A stretch of DNA of 52,752 nt from NCBI GenBank assembly GCA_036961445.1, contig JBALVO010000012.1, positions 1 to 52,752 of the forward strand, written 5' to 3'. Source of the stretch: JBALVO01 sp036961445. GTDB lineage: Bacteria; Pseudomonadota; Gammaproteobacteria; Pseudomonadales; Halieaceae. Position numbers and translations under genes: made by a program. Numbering within the stretch: the stretch's first letter is position 1; each line of letters starts with the position of its first letter. Of the stretch, positions 17,045 to 26,382 are shown piece after piece. Under the pieces are notes generated by a model. The model worked only from the letters and a program-made list of their open reading frames with translations. It was not told the origin of the DNA and made no database searches.

Positions 17045-18469
17045 GTGAAACTGATCACCAAGTTAAGTTACGGCGTGGGTCAGTTGTCCGACGGCGTAAA
17101 GCAGGCCTCCTTCAGTACTTTTTTGTTTTTTTACTACAACCAGGTGCTTGGTTTATCCGGCAGCCTGGCCGGGACGGCGGCCTTGTTGGCACTGTTAGTC
17201 GATGCCGTCACTGACCCCATGGTGGGCCAATTATCGGATCGCTTCCACTCCCGGTGGGGTAGGCGACATCCCTTCATGCTGGCCGGAGCAATTCCTTTTG
17301 GCCTGGCCATTGTGGCCTTGTTTAGCCCGCCTACCGGACTCACCGAAATGGGGCTGTTCAGTTGGATGTTGGGCGGCGCCATTGCCGTGCGTCTAATGCT
17401 CACCCTGTTTTTTGTACCGCACCTGTCGCTGGGGGCCGAACTGGTGAGTGACTACCATGCGCGCACATCATTGATCGGTTATCGGGTGTTTTTTACCTAC
17501 GCCGGAGTTCTGTTGACCAGTGTTATCGGCTTTGCCGTGTTCTTTCCGCCGACCGAGGCCTACAGCAATGGCATGCTGAACAGGGCAAGCTATCCAAACT
17601 TTGGCATTTTTTGCGCTGTAATGGGGACAAGTGCCATGTTGTTATCCGTGTTTGGCACCCGCAGCGCAATACCGAATTTGAGTAAACCCAGTGCCGATGT
17701 CAATCAGGGCAGTGCGTTGTGGGCGTTTATCGATGTGTTCAAGACACTCAAGCAGCACTCCTTTCGCATATTGTTTATTTCTGTTTTGGTCTTCAATACG
17801 CTGGCCGGGGTTATTGCCACATTGTTGGTCTATGTAGCCACTTACGTTTTCGAGTTCAAGCCTGAGCATCTGGCGGGGCTGGCGGGGTCGGTGGTAGTCG
17901 GGATCATCTTTGCTTCCTGGGTAGCGCAGACGCTGTCGCGCCGGTTTGATAAAAAAAATGCGCTGGCCCTGTGTATTGTCACCGGTGGTGTTTTCGCTTT
18001 TTCCCCCCAGTTCCTGTATTTCTCAGGTCTGTTGGAAAGCATGAGTATCACCGCCAGGTTTGCCTTCATTTTCAGCGTGAATGGTATATCCCAGATCTTC
18101 TTTATCGCTTATATCATCCTGCTGGATTCCATGTTGTCTGATGTTATCGACGAACATGAACTTAATTCAGGCCGACGGGAAGAGGGCTTGTTTTTCGCAG
18201 CGCGTTCCTTCGCCACTAAAGCGAGCTATGGTCTGGGTAGTTTCTTTGCGGGGGTGGGCCTGGATATAATCGATTTTCCGCGTGCCGCTACTCCGGAAAA
18301 TGTGCCCGCAGAGGCAGTGCTGAGTCTGGCGATTTTATCTGGCCCTGTGCTTTTTGTACTATTTAGCGCTACGGTAGTTATCTCCAGTCGTTATCCCCTG
18401 ACTGCTCTCAGGCACAGAGAGATTATGGCAGAGGTGCAGGCGCGTAATGCCCTGCCGATAGCGGGCTAA
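17045..18469 (+). CDS. GPH-family (MelB-like) sodium/cation:solute symporter, MFS superfamily
   Basis: Inner-membrane secondary transporter of about 474 aa with roughly 12 hydrophobic segments. SYGVGQLSDGVKQASFSTF at the start, TDPMVGQLSDR near residue 60 and RWGRRHPFMLAGAIPF are typical of the glycoside-pentoside-hexuronide:cation symporter family; similar proteins in lipid and steroid catabolic clusters are often annotated as MFS transporters. I choose GTG 17045 because GGAG (17033-17036) lies 8 nt upstream; a GTG at 17030 would add five codons. It may import the substrate of the neighbouring acyl-CoA genes. It overlaps the convergent thiolase by 4 bp. Confidence 0.87.
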   Translation: MKLITKLSYGVGQLSDGVKQASFSTFLFFYYNQVLGLSGSLAGTAALLALLVDAVTDPMVGQLSDRFHSRWGRRHPFMLAGAIPFGLAIVALFSPPTGLTEMGLFSWMLGGAIAVRLMLTLFFVPHLSLGAELVSDYHARTSLIGYRVFFTYAGVLLTSVIGFAVFFPPTEAYSNGMLNRASYPNFGIFCAVMGTSAMLLSVFGTRSAIPNLSKPSADVNQGSALWAFIDVFKTLKQHSFRILFISVLVFNTLAGVIATLLVYVATYVFEFKPEHLAGLAGSVVVGIIFASWVAQTLSRRFDKKNALALCIVTGGVFAFSPQFLYFSGLLESMSITARFAFIFSVNGISQIFFIAYIILLDSMLSDVIDEHELNSGRREEGLFFAARSFATKASYGLGSFFAGVGLDIIDFPRAATPENVPAEAVLSLAILSGPVLFVLFSATVVISSRYPLTALRHREIMAEVQARNALPIAG

Positions 18470-20013
18470 TCTGCAAACACCGGGAGAAATAGATTCCTTC
18501 CCTGCTCACAAGAGACAATACCTGGCATGCCCAGCGCATCTACCTGGGTCAGCTTGCGCAGCAATAGGGGATCGTTGGGTGTGTCCGCCAAAAAGCGAGT
18601 GCCGTCGCTAAGCCGGCCGACGACCAGTCCACGCTCCGGGCCTTTGCGCCCGTGTAACACGGTATAGGTTTCGATGGTCGCGCTACCCTGGGGAGTTTCT
18701 GTAAATGAAGGGTACGCACCCTGCGTTGGCCTATCTTCGTAGGCGTCGGAAGGATTAAATTGCCGAGGCTCACTGACCGGTGTGGTGGAATAAATGCCCA
18801 GCGCATGCTTGGTTATAAACCAGCCTAAAGCGTTGAGCATGCCAAAACTGCCGGGCTTATCGCGCAGTCGTTGCATCATGGTGGCAATAGAGTGCATCGC
18901 GTAATTATTACCCGCCCCACCAAAATATGGCAATCCGCCCGTTACAGTGAGGCCGCGCGGGTCGTCGTGAGCGATACCTAATTCGTCGCAGGCGATCTGC
19001 ACCGCAGAGGGAAAGCAGCTGTAGATATCAAGGAAATCCATGTCTGCCACGGTCTTATCCGCCATAGCGAAGGCATGCTCACCCATGTGGCGAATAGCTG
19101 GCGAGGAGTGATAATTGGCCCGCTGTGTAACGTTCCATGTATCGATAGCGTCCGCACAGCCATGCAGATAAACCATACGGTGTGATGCAACGCCCAGTTC
19201 CCTGGCCTGTGCCACTGATGTCATGATTACAGACGCTCCCTGATTGACCTGGATTACCGCGTTCAGATACTTGGTATAGGGATAGCCGACAAAACGATTA
19301 TCATCTGAGGGACTGGATATTTCTCGCGCATCACGCGGTTTGGGAAACCAGGACAGGGGATTGCCAGCGGCCACCTGGTTGAAACGCTGATACAGCTCAC
19401 CCAGGTTCAGCTGGTGCTCTGCCAGCGTCCAGCCGTATTTGCCACGCAATGCGTTTTCAAATAGTGGGTAGGTATTGGCGGGCGTTTGGATACCGTAACT
19501 CATCTCATGATCAGATGCTGCAGGTCGGCCATCGCCAATCATAGTGGGATCGGTGCCGGGGTCATCACTCCAGTCCTGTATAGACAGGCCCTGTTTGAGG
19601 CGGCCTATCATGGATGCCAGAGCCTCAGCGCCGGTTAGCAATACTGCATTGGCCTTGCCCTGGGCTATCTGTTGCGCGTAGTGGTTAACCAGCATCTGTG
19701 GCGTGTTGCCACCGGGGTGTGTATAGCGTTTTTGCGGAGGGTCGATACACAGCAAATTGCACACGGTTTGCGGCACATTTCTGTACATACCCGCGGCGCC
19801 GTTCGCAGCTTCGGGGCTGTCCACCACCAGACCAACAGCCACCATGGCATCAATAGCATTTAACAACGCAGCGCCGGGACCGGCATCCTCTGCAGCCAGT
19901 TGTGCGGCCAGTGCCATCAGGCTTACCGGGGTTTTTCCCTCAGCTGGATTCACCCGGTCGGTGATTTGTCCGCAGCCAATCAGTACCGGAGTTCGCTTCT
20001 CATCCATCGTCAT
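18466..20013 (-). CDS. Thiolase-superfamily acetyl-CoA acetyltransferase (SCP2-thiolase-like)
   Basis: Thiolase-fold protein of 515 aa, predicted to act on a 3-ketoacyl-CoA. VLIGCGQITDR opens the fold, LLTGAEALASM is the region where thiolases carry the nucleophile, and DIYSCFPSAVQIA and GGLPYFGGAGNNYAMHSIA are active-site loops of the SCP-x/acetyl-CoA acetyltransferase group. The usual nucleophilic Cys near residue 90 is not obvious, a known trait of this subgroup. A C-terminal OB-like extension (about 400-515) is present. An ATG at codon 3 is an alternative start. It reads opposite to the dehydrogenase block and tail-to-tail with the symporter. Confidence 0.85.
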   Translation of the reverse strand: MTMDEKRTPVLIGCGQITDRVNPAEGKTPVSLMALAAQLAAEDAGPGAALLNAIDAMVAVGLVVDSPEAANGAAGMYRNVPQTVCNLLCIDPPQKRYTHPGGNTPQMLVNHYAQQIAQGKANAVLLTGAEALASMIGRLKQGLSIQDWSDDPGTDPTMIGDGRPAASDHEMSYGIQTPANTYPLFENALRGKYGWTLAEHQLNLGELYQRFNQVAAGNPLSWFPKPRDAREISSPSDDNRFVGYPYTKYLNAVIQVNQGASVIMTSVAQARELGVASHRMVYLHGCADAIDTWNVTQRANYHSSPAIRHMGEHAFAMADKTVADMDFLDIYSCFPSAVQIACDELGIAHDDPRGLTVTGGLPYFGGAGNNYAMHSIATMMQRLRDKPGSFGMLNALGWFITKHALGIYSTTPVSEPRQFNPSDAYEDRPTQGAYPSFTETPQGSATIETYTVLHGRKGPERGLVVGRLSDGTRFLADTPNDPLLLRKLTQVDALGMPGIVSCEQGRNLFLPVFAD

Positions 20014-20083
20014 TACATCCCTTGCTAACTCGTGGTGCTTGCTTGCACCGTTATGGTGTGCCTGGAATTACCTGTGCCGGGCG

Positions 20084-22117
20084 TTAGATCGCAGCAGCCA
20101 TATAACTGGCCTGGTTGATAGCGCGCTTGGCGTCCAGTTCTCCCGCCTCGTAAGCGCCGCCCACCAGACTCACGTTGAGACCACTGTCGTGCAATTCATC
20201 GAACAGGGTGCGCAAGGGCAGTTGCCCGGCGCATACGATGACCGTATCCACATCCAGTACCTGTGGTTTGTTGTCTATGGCAATATGCAGGCCGTGGTCA
20301 TCGATCTTCAGGTACTCAACGGCATTTAGCATCTTTACGTTGCGCCGAGCCAGGGAAATGCGGTGGGTCCAACCAGTGGTCTTGCCCAGTCCACGACCTA
20401 CAGGCGTGGCTTTGCGCTGCAGCAGGTAGACCTCACGATCCGCTTTCTCCACGCTTGGTTCTACGCCGGTGACACCGCCACGGGGATGGTTGTCGAAGTC
20501 CACGCCCCACTCCCGGGCGAACACGTCGCGATCCATGGCAGCGGAGATGCCCTTGTGCATAATCAGCTCCGCCACATCGAAGCCGATACCGCCAGCACCC
20601 AGGATGGCGACCTTGTGGCCCACCGGGACATTGCCGCGAATGACGTCGATATAACTGACCACGCTGGGATGGTCTATACCCTCCAGCTCAGGCATCCGCG
20701 GCTTGATACCAGTGGCAATCACGATCTCGTCGTAGTTACCATGCTCGAGTTGTGCTGCGGTGACCCGGGTGTTCAGTTGCAGTTCTATGTCCAGTACTTC
20801 GATCATGCGAGCGTAGTAGCGCAAGGTCTCGTAGAACTCCTCTTTACCCGGCACGCGTTTGGCCAGGTTGAATTGACCGCCGATCTCGCTGGCGCTGTCA
20901 AACAGACTGACTGTATGGCCGCGCTGAGCGGCGACCGTGGCGTAACCCAGACCCGCTGGACCGGCACCCACCACCGCAATACGTTTGCGGTTGTCGGTCT
21001 CGTTATAATTCAGCAGGGTCTCATGACAGGCGCGCGGGTTGACCAGGCAGCTGACCTCTTGGCCGGTAAAGGTGTGATCCAGGCAGGCCTGGTTGCAGGC
21101 GATACAGGTGTTGATTTCGTCTTCGCGCCCCTGCAGTGCCTTATTCACAAATTCCGCATCTGCCAGCATTGGCCTGGCCATGGATACCAGGTCAGCGTGG
21201 CCCTCGGTCAATACGGTTTCCGCCACAGCGGGCATATTGATGCGATTACTGGTGATGGTGGGGATCCCCAGTTCTTTGCTCAGTCGCCCGGTGACACTGG
21301 CGAACGCCGCTCTTGGTACCCGGGTAGAAATGGTCGGTACCGCTGATTCGTGCCAGGTGAAGTGGGTGCTGATTATGTTGGCCCCAGCCTGCTCCACTGC
21401 TTGCCCCAGCAGTACGACCTCTTCCCAGGACATGCCGCCTTGCAACATGTCCATGGCGGCAATGCGAAAGATGACGATAAAGTCCTGTCCTACTGCGGCG
21501 CGAATGCGGCGCACCACTGCCACCGGAAAACGCATTCTGTTCTCGTAGTTTCCGCCCCAGCTGTCAGTGCGGTGGTTCGTTTTTGCCACCAGGAAAGTGC
21601 TGAGTAAATAGCCGGCGGAGCCAATGATCTCGACGCCGTCGTAGCCGGCTTCTTGGGCGCGTCTGGCACAGTTGGCAAAATCCCCCAGTTGTTTTTCGAT
21701 GCCAGATTCGTCCAGCTCGTTCGGTGTGAGCGGGGTGATACGTGATTTTACCGGGGATGGCGCCACACATTTGTCTGTAGGTGCCAGGGGGCCGGCATGC
21801 AGGATTTGCATACAGATTTTCACCTCGGGATCGGCGTCGTGCACCGCCTCGGTGATGACACGGTGCTGGGCAGCTTCCTCCGCCGTGGCCAGCTTGGCGC
21901 CGTGACCACCCTCTTCATTGGGTGAGATACCGCCAGTGATAATCATGCCTACACCACCCCGGGCGCGTTCGGCAAAATATGCGGCCATACGCTCAAAGCC
22001 GTTGTCAGCCTCTTCCAGTCCGGTGTGCATGGAACCCATGATGGCCCGGTTCTTGAGGGTAGTGAAACCCAGGTCCAGGGGTGAAAAGAGGTGGGGATAA
22101 CGTTCTTTGCCGATCAT
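20084..22117 (-). CDS. fadH: 2,4-dienoyl-CoA reductase, FadH-like (NADPH)
   Basis: Iron-sulfur flavoenzyme that reduces 2,4-dienoyl-CoA in breakdown of unsaturated acyl chains. The sequence follows E. coli FadH through its whole length: SPLDLGFTTLKNR and MGSMHTGLEEAD at the start, catalytic Tyr in IIGSAGYLLS, His in FTWHESA, and the [4Fe-4S] cysteines in CIACNQACLDH plus SCLVNPRACH. VVGAGPAGLGYA is the FAD site, and a second Rossmann motif (ILGAGGIGFD) binds NADPH. At 677 aa it is full length (E. coli 672). Its closeness to the hydratase and thiolase suggests one beta-oxidation unit for an unsaturated or branched acyl substrate. Confidence 0.92.
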   Translation of the reverse strand: MIGKERYPHLFSPLDLGFTTLKNRAIMGSMHTGLEEADNGFERMAAYFAERARGGVGMIITGGISPNEEGGHGAKLATAEEAAQHRVITEAVHDADPEVKICMQILHAGPLAPTDKCVAPSPVKSRITPLTPNELDESGIEKQLGDFANCARRAQEAGYDGVEIIGSAGYLLSTFLVAKTNHRTDSWGGNYENRMRFPVAVVRRIRAAVGQDFIVIFRIAAMDMLQGGMSWEEVVLLGQAVEQAGANIISTHFTWHESAVPTISTRVPRAAFASVTGRLSKELGIPTITSNRINMPAVAETVLTEGHADLVSMARPMLADAEFVNKALQGREDEINTCIACNQACLDHTFTGQEVSCLVNPRACHETLLNYNETDNRKRIAVVGAGPAGLGYATVAAQRGHTVSLFDSASEIGGQFNLAKRVPGKEEFYETLRYYARMIEVLDIELQLNTRVTAAQLEHGNYDEIVIATGIKPRMPELEGIDHPSVVSYIDVIRGNVPVGHKVAILGAGGIGFDVAELIMHKGISAAMDRDVFAREWGVDFDNHPRGGVTGVEPSVEKADREVYLLQRKATPVGRGLGKTTGWTHRISLARRNVKMLNAVEYLKIDDHGLHIAIDNKPQVLDVDTVIVCAGQLPLRTLFDELHDSGLNVSLVGGAYEAGELDAKRAINQASYMAAAI

Positions 22118-22186
22118 GTTCTGCCCTTTGTTGTGCTTTTGCTATGACGCTCTGTTGCTAAATCCTGTTATTGGAACGTGCTCAGC

Positions 22187-22996
22187 TTATTCATCGGCCC
22201 ACTTGGGTTTGCGCTTCTCTACGAAGGCGGACACGCCCTCGCGGCCCTCGTCACTGAGCATGCAGGTGGCAAAACCCCGGGACGCAAAATCCAGCGCTTC
22301 GGCGCGCGGTCGCCGCGTGGCCTCGAACACGATACCTTTGGTAATAGCGTTGGCAGTCGGGGCGCACAGTGCGATTTGCTGCAGTACTTCAGCACATTTA
22401 GTTTCCATGTCAGCGGTATCCTCGGCGAGGATGTGGCCAATACCATATTGTACGGCTTCTTCACCTTTGAAGCGGGCACCGGTTAGCATCAGGCGCCGCG
22501 CCTGGGTTAGTCCCACTCTTTCAGTCACAAAAGGCGCTATCTGGGCCGGAGGAATACCCAGGCTGGTTTCGCTCAAGCGGAAGCGCGCGTCCCGCGTAAC
22601 AATTGTTATATCGCCCACACAGGCCAGGCCCAGGCCACCGCCGATAGCGGCTCCTTCCACGAGGATGATGACCGTCTGGGGTTGTTCGTTCAGCTTGATC
22701 ATCAAGTTGCCAAATGTGCGGTTGCCGCGTGCTACATCTTCCTCGGTGGGTTCGCCGCCCTGCAGTCCGGACTTGAAGCCCTTGATATCGCCGCCAGCAC
22801 AGAAGAAGCCATCCTTGCCACGCAATATGATGGTGCGCAGGCTGCGATCGTCGCAAATGGCGTCGAGCACGGCGCTCAATTCGTCCACCATTTCAGCAGA
22901 CAGGGCGTTCTTCGCTGCGGGTCGGTTGAACCAGATGGTCAATACGCTGCCTTGTGGCTCCAGGATCAGGTCTGTGGTTGCGGGCAGTGTCGTCAT
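22187..22996 (-). CDS. Enoyl-CoA hydratase/isomerase family protein (AtuE-like)
   Basis: Crotonase-fold enzyme of 269 aa. Oxyanion-hole segments are FCAGGDIKGF (about 65) and GAAIGGGLGLACVGD (about 115). The second catalytic Glu is in LSETSLGIPPAQIAP, while the first catalytic Glu position is Leu (GGGLGL). The PPAQIAPFV stretch resembles isohexenylglutaconyl-CoA hydratase AtuE of acyclic terpene catabolism, so a branched substrate is plausible; a generic role cannot be excluded. It runs in the same direction as fadH, 69 bp upstream of it, probably in one operon. Confidence 0.85.
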   Translation of the reverse strand: MTTLPATTDLILEPQGSVLTIWFNRPAAKNALSAEMVDELSAVLDAICDDRSLRTIILRGKDGFFCAGGDIKGFKSGLQGGEPTEEDVARGNRTFGNLMIKLNEQPQTVIILVEGAAIGGGLGLACVGDITIVTRDARFRLSETSLGIPPAQIAPFVTERVGLTQARRLMLTGARFKGEEAVQYGIGHILAEDTADMETKCAEVLQQIALCAPTANAITKGIVFEATRRPRAEALDFASRGFATCMLSDEGREGVSAFVEKRKPKWADE

Positions 22997-23134
22997 GTGG
23001 GATGGTCCCTGTTGCGTAGCGTAAACCCGGGAATGGTACTAGATCAGCCGCAACACCACATGGGATTCGGCGCCATACTCATAAGCGATTGCGCCAACAG
23101 TGGCCCTCATGTCGGTGTGGCTGCGGGTCGGTGA

Positions 23135-23827
23135 TTAACCGTCAGATAATTTCTTTGCTATCCAGAACCACACCGCAGCATTCAGGTTGAGTCCTATATG
23201 ACTGCCCAGCACCTGGATGTTATGTACATCGTGGTCGCTGCCGTTCTGATATGAGGTGCGCCAATTCACTACACCGTCGGCCTTGGTGTAGATAGCGGTG
23301 GTGGGGACGGGAGGGGGGGTATTCAGGCTGTCGTCGTCACTGCGTGCATCGGGCTGTGGATTGAGGCGTTGGTAGAGTTGGCTGGCGTGGGAGGCGTGTT
23401 GATGCCCTTTGCCAAAGGGGCTGCCCAGGGTAATAACCTGGTGAATTTTCTCCGGCTCCATGCGCGCAATTTCGCGGGCGTAGATACCGCCTAATGAGTG
23501 GCCTACCAGCGTTACCTTGCCGTCACCGGCTTCAATTAATGGCGCCATGGCGGCGCTCAGGCTGTCTTCGGTGAAACTTGCCGGCCCCAGATTGCGGCCC
23601 TGACGCCAGCCTGTGGCGGTATAACCCAGATGGCGCAAAAAGCGAATAAGGGGGCCGTTGCCCCGGTCATCACCCAAAAACCCTGGGATGACCATCACAC
23701 TCTGTTGTTGCCTGGTCGCTGGCAATTTGCGCAGAAATGGCGCGGCCAGACCAAGGCAGGCCGCGTCGACCAGGGCTCTGGGGCCATCAGTCAGGGCGAG
23801 TAATGTGCTCGGTGGTTTCACATTCAA
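23135..23827 (-). CDS. Lipase-like alpha/beta hydrolase
   Basis: Predicted serine hydrolase of 230 aa. GHSLGG (about residue 108) is the classical lipase elbow, VMVIPGFLGDDRG (about 45) is the oxyanion loop, TKADGVVNW supplies the acid near 190 and GSHIGLN the catalytic His near 209. This spacing matches small PGAP1/lipase-like hydrolases. No signal peptide is seen. The substrate is not known; it may release fatty acids for the neighbouring beta-oxidation genes. The next 243 bp to its right hold no convincing gene. Confidence 0.82.
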   Translation of the reverse strand: MNVKPPSTLLALTDGPRALVDAACLGLAAPFLRKLPATRQQQSVMVIPGFLGDDRGNGPLIRFLRHLGYTATGWRQGRNLGPASFTEDSLSAAMAPLIEAGDGKVTLVGHSLGGIYAREIARMEPEKIHQVITLGSPFGKGHQHASHASQLYQRLNPQPDARSDDDSLNTPPPVPTTAIYTKADGVVNWRTSYQNGSDHDVHNIQVLGSHIGLNLNAAVWFWIAKKLSDG

Positions 23828-24070
23828 TTAATGTCTCCTGCCGTCTTGAGTAGCTCGTCGAAGCTGTTTTGCAGGCACTGCCTGTAAAAAGCCGGATCCG
23901 GCATCATAGCACGATCACTGGTGACGCTAACCATGAATTGGCCGCAGTAACTACCCAGGGCATGGAGCAGCTCTTACCTGCAACAGTCACGACTTGCCAA
24001 AATCCAGCGTGGGCAAAACGCTGCGCCGGGAATTGCGCGATTCATCTCTGTGCTGCGATTGCATGCACAG

Positions 24071-24475
24071 TTACTCGATTAATTCACACAGGCCTTTGAA
24101 AACCAGTTCGTTGTAGCTGACGATGCCCAGCACTTTGTCGTTTTCGATCACCGGCACATTAGACAGTCCAAAGCGATCAAATAAACGGGCGCAGTAGCGT
24201 ACATCCATGTTGGGATCCAGCGAGATTATCGGTTTGGACATGATTTCATAGACATTGATGCGCCTTGATGCCCGGTCTTTGGCCAGCACTTTTTTCGCTA
24301 TATCTGAGAGCAGTACGATACCAAACGCATCATTCTCATGTCGTTTTTTGACGATAACCACGCTGGCGTTTTCTGTTTTCATAGCATCCAGCGCTTCCTT
24401 CACTGTGGCCATGCCATCCAGCTCCAGATGCTTCTCGTGCATAATATCCCGTGCCTTGATAACTTTCTTTTTCAT
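24071..24475 (-). CDS. CBS-domain pair protein
   Basis: Soluble 134-aa protein made almost entirely of two CBS motifs (about 12-70 and 78-132; VYEIMSKPIISLDP opens the second, VIENDKVLGIVSYNELV closes it). CBS pairs commonly bind AMP, ATP or S-adenosylmethionine. It is the last gene of the DUF1538-DUF1538-PII-CBS operon; its ATG overlaps the PII-like stop (TAATG at 24473-24477). I infer it senses nucleotide or energy state for the transporter encoded upstream. Confidence 0.88.
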   Translation of the reverse strand: MKKKVIKARDIMHEKHLELDGMATVKEALDAMKTENASVVIVKKRHENDAFGIVLLSDIAKKVLAKDRASRRINVYEIMSKPIISLDPNMDVRYCARLFDRFGLSNVPVIENDKVLGIVSYNELVFKGLCELIE

Positions 24476-24825
24476 TACAGTAGCTCCTTTACATCCTGTG
24501 ATATTTTGCTGGCCTGGTGAACGATGCCAACCGCATCCTCCACATCGACCTGGAATGCTATCCCGGTGCCTGGCTCGGCATCGAGCCGCCCGGCGCGGTT
24601 AATTTCCTCCAGAATCTGGCGGCTCAAATGTTCCTCTACCAAAAACAAAATCACATCGCGCTGGCTTTCCAGCGAAAGCCCGAAGAACGTTTTGCTCACC
24701 TTCAGCCCCTCGCCCCTGGCGTTGTGGATGACGGTTGCTCCGGTGGCCCCGGCTTCTCGGGCTGCATCCATTACGGCGTCAGTTTTGTCGCCCTCGACAA
24801 ATACTATGATCATCTTGAAATGCAT
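24475..24825 (-). CDS. PII-like signalling protein
   Basis: Small 116-aa protein of the PII-like superfamily: MIIVFVEGDKTDAVMDAARE forms the first beta-alpha unit, and GATGATVIHNARGEG resembles the PII turn before the T-loop. It lacks the GlnB-type T-loop tyrosine motif, so it is not a nitrogen PII in the strict sense. Start at ATG 24825 is set by GAGGAG nearby; the frame remains open further upstream but without a ribosome site. Its position between two membrane proteins and a CBS protein suggests direct nucleotide-dependent control of that transporter, as PII proteins do for AmtB. Confidence 0.83.
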   Translation of the reverse strand: MHFKMIIVFVEGDKTDAVMDAAREAGATGATVIHNARGEGLKVSKTFFGLSLESQRDVILFLVEEHLSRQILEEINRAGRLDAEPGTGIAFQVDVEDAVGIVHQASKISQDVKELL

Positions 24826-24847
24826 GAATTTCTCCTCACACGATTGT

Positions 24848-25648
24848 TCAATTATTGTCATTCTCTAACTGTTTGCGGCCAAGCCTCGCCCGGAACTCCG
24901 AGAGTTGAGCGTAGGCCATGACTGACAGAATGGGAAACAGGCTGGCAAAAGCTATTAGGCCAAACCCGTCAATCAATGGATTCCTGCCAGGTACTGTTTC
25001 AGATAAGCCCAGACCCAACGCTGCCACCAGTGGTACGGTGACGGTAGAAGTCGTCACCCCCCCGGAATCGTAGGCCAGCGGGATAATCATTTTTGGTGCT
25101 ACTGCGGTCTGCAGCACTACCAGAATATAACCCGCCATGATGTACCAGTGGATAGGATCTCCCACGACGATGCGATAACAGCCCAGCGAAATGCCTACCG
25201 CCACGCCCAACGCCACAGAAATGCGCAAGCCCCAGACCCCTATGGCGCCGCCAGATACTTCATTGGCTTTGATCGCCACAGCGATCAAAGAGGGTTCGGC
25301 GATGGTGGTGCTAAAGCCGATGAGAAAGGCGAAGATGTAAACCCAGTAATAGTGCTTCGGTGTGATGTCCGCTGCTGTTTGCCCTGCATCCAGTGCGGTT
25401 TGAATGAAAGCGGGGTCAGTCAGCTGCTCCGCCATGAGTCGACCCAGTGGAAACAAGCACCATTCCAGTCCCAGCAAAAACAAAGACAGTCCTATCAGCA
25501 CCCATACGAAGCCAACGAGGATCTCGCTCAGATTAGGGGGTTTCTGGCGCAGTACAAAGAACTGGAATCCGAAAATAATAACGACGATAGGCAGCACGTC
25601 TGTCACAGTGCCCAGCGTCACATTAATGATGGCGGTCAATACTTCCAT
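24848..25648 (-). CDS. DUF1538 membrane protein, second copy (putative antiporter subunit)
   Basis: Polytopic membrane protein of 266 aa (about 6-7 hydrophobic helices). Family signatures are TTIAEPSLIAVA, AYDSGGVTTSTVTVPLV and NPLIDGFGLIAFASL. To my knowledge a DUF1538 pair from Halomonas (UmpAB) was shown to work as a two-component Na+(Li+,K+)/H+ antiporter; the present pair has the same layout. Its ATG overlaps the stop of the first copy (TAATG at 25646-25650), so the two are made in equal amounts. Function by homology only. Confidence 0.85.
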   Translation of the reverse strand: MEVLTAIINVTLGTVTDVLPIVVIIFGFQFFVLRQKPPNLSEILVGFVWVLIGLSLFLLGLEWCLFPLGRLMAEQLTDPAFIQTALDAGQTAADITPKHYYWVYIFAFLIGFSTTIAEPSLIAVAIKANEVSGGAIGVWGLRISVALGVAVGISLGCYRIVVGDPIHWYIMAGYILVVLQTAVAPKMIIPLAYDSGGVTTSTVTVPLVAALGLGLSETVPGRNPLIDGFGLIAFASLFPILSVMAYAQLSEFRARLGRKQLENDNN

Positions 25649-26382
25649 TAGATCAGCATGCCGTAGGCCATAACAAAAATCATTGGAGTTAATGAAGCGA
25701 AAGCGATTAGGCCGAAGCCGTCTATCATCGGATTACGGCCGCGAATAGAAGAAGCGAGGCCGACACCCAGTGCCGTAACCAGAGGCACTGTGATGGTCGA
25801 TGTGGTAACACCTCCGGAGTCGTAGGCGATGCCAATAATCTCTTTGGGTGCGAACATGGTCATGATAACGACCAGAATATACCCGCCGATAATAAACCAT
25901 TGCACCGGCCATCCCTTGAGGATGCGAATTACACCGATCACAATGGCCAGGCCCACCGACAGTGCAACGGTATAGCGCAGTCCGTTGGCGTACTGTGCTT
26001 TGGCTGTCTCGGTGGCATCGATCATGGCGCCGTTGGCAGCCACATTTGCCGCCTCCTCCGCCACGGCTATCAGGGCCGGTTCCGCCACTGTGGTGCCGAA
26101 CCCCAGCGAAAAAGCAAACGCGATCAGCCAGAACAGACTGCCCTTGCGGGCAAAGGCGGTTGCCATGGATTCGCCAATAGGAAACAGGCCCTGTTCCAGT
26201 CCGTGGATAAAAAAAGTTAAGCCCAGCACTACAAAGAGCACACCTAGAAGGATTTGAGCGACATTGGGTAGTGGTTGTTGCAATACAAAAAACTGAAAAA
26301 ATAGTATAACCAGTGCGATTGGCAGGAGGTCGCGGACGCTGCCCAGCATGGAGAAAAAAAGTTTCTTTAACGTATCGGTCAC
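25648..26382 (-). CDS. DUF1538 membrane protein, first copy (putative antiporter subunit)
   Basis: First gene of the operon, 244 aa with several membrane helices and the same core motifs as its partner: TTVAEPALIAVA, AYDSGGVTTSTITVPLV and NPMIDGFGLIAFASL. An insertion near residue 130-145 (NGAMIDATETAKAQYANG) distinguishes it from the second copy. The two proteins probably pair in the membrane. Inference: a Na+ or K+/H+ exchanger controlled by the PII-like and CBS proteins that follow. Confidence 0.85.
   Translation of the reverse strand: MTDTLKKLFFSMLGSVRDLLPIALVILFFQFFVLQQPLPNVAQILLGVLFVVLGLTFFIHGLEQGLFPIGESMATAFARKGSLFWLIAFAFSLGFGTTVAEPALIAVAEEAANVAANGAMIDATETAKAQYANGLRYTVALSVGLAIVIGVIRILKGWPVQWFIIGGYILVVIMTMFAPKEIIGIAYDSGGVTTSTITVPLVTALGVGLASSIRGRNPMIDGFGLIAFASLTPMIFVMAYGMLI

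Noticed and set aside
20363..21346. Long open frame on the + strand opposite fadH
   Set aside because: It lies wholly inside fadH, which is well recognised on the other strand; the opposite frame has no family signature.
23828..24070. Possible gene between the lipase-like gene and the CBS gene
   Set aside because: Only a short frame without a ribosome site or recognisable motif; I see nothing supportable here.
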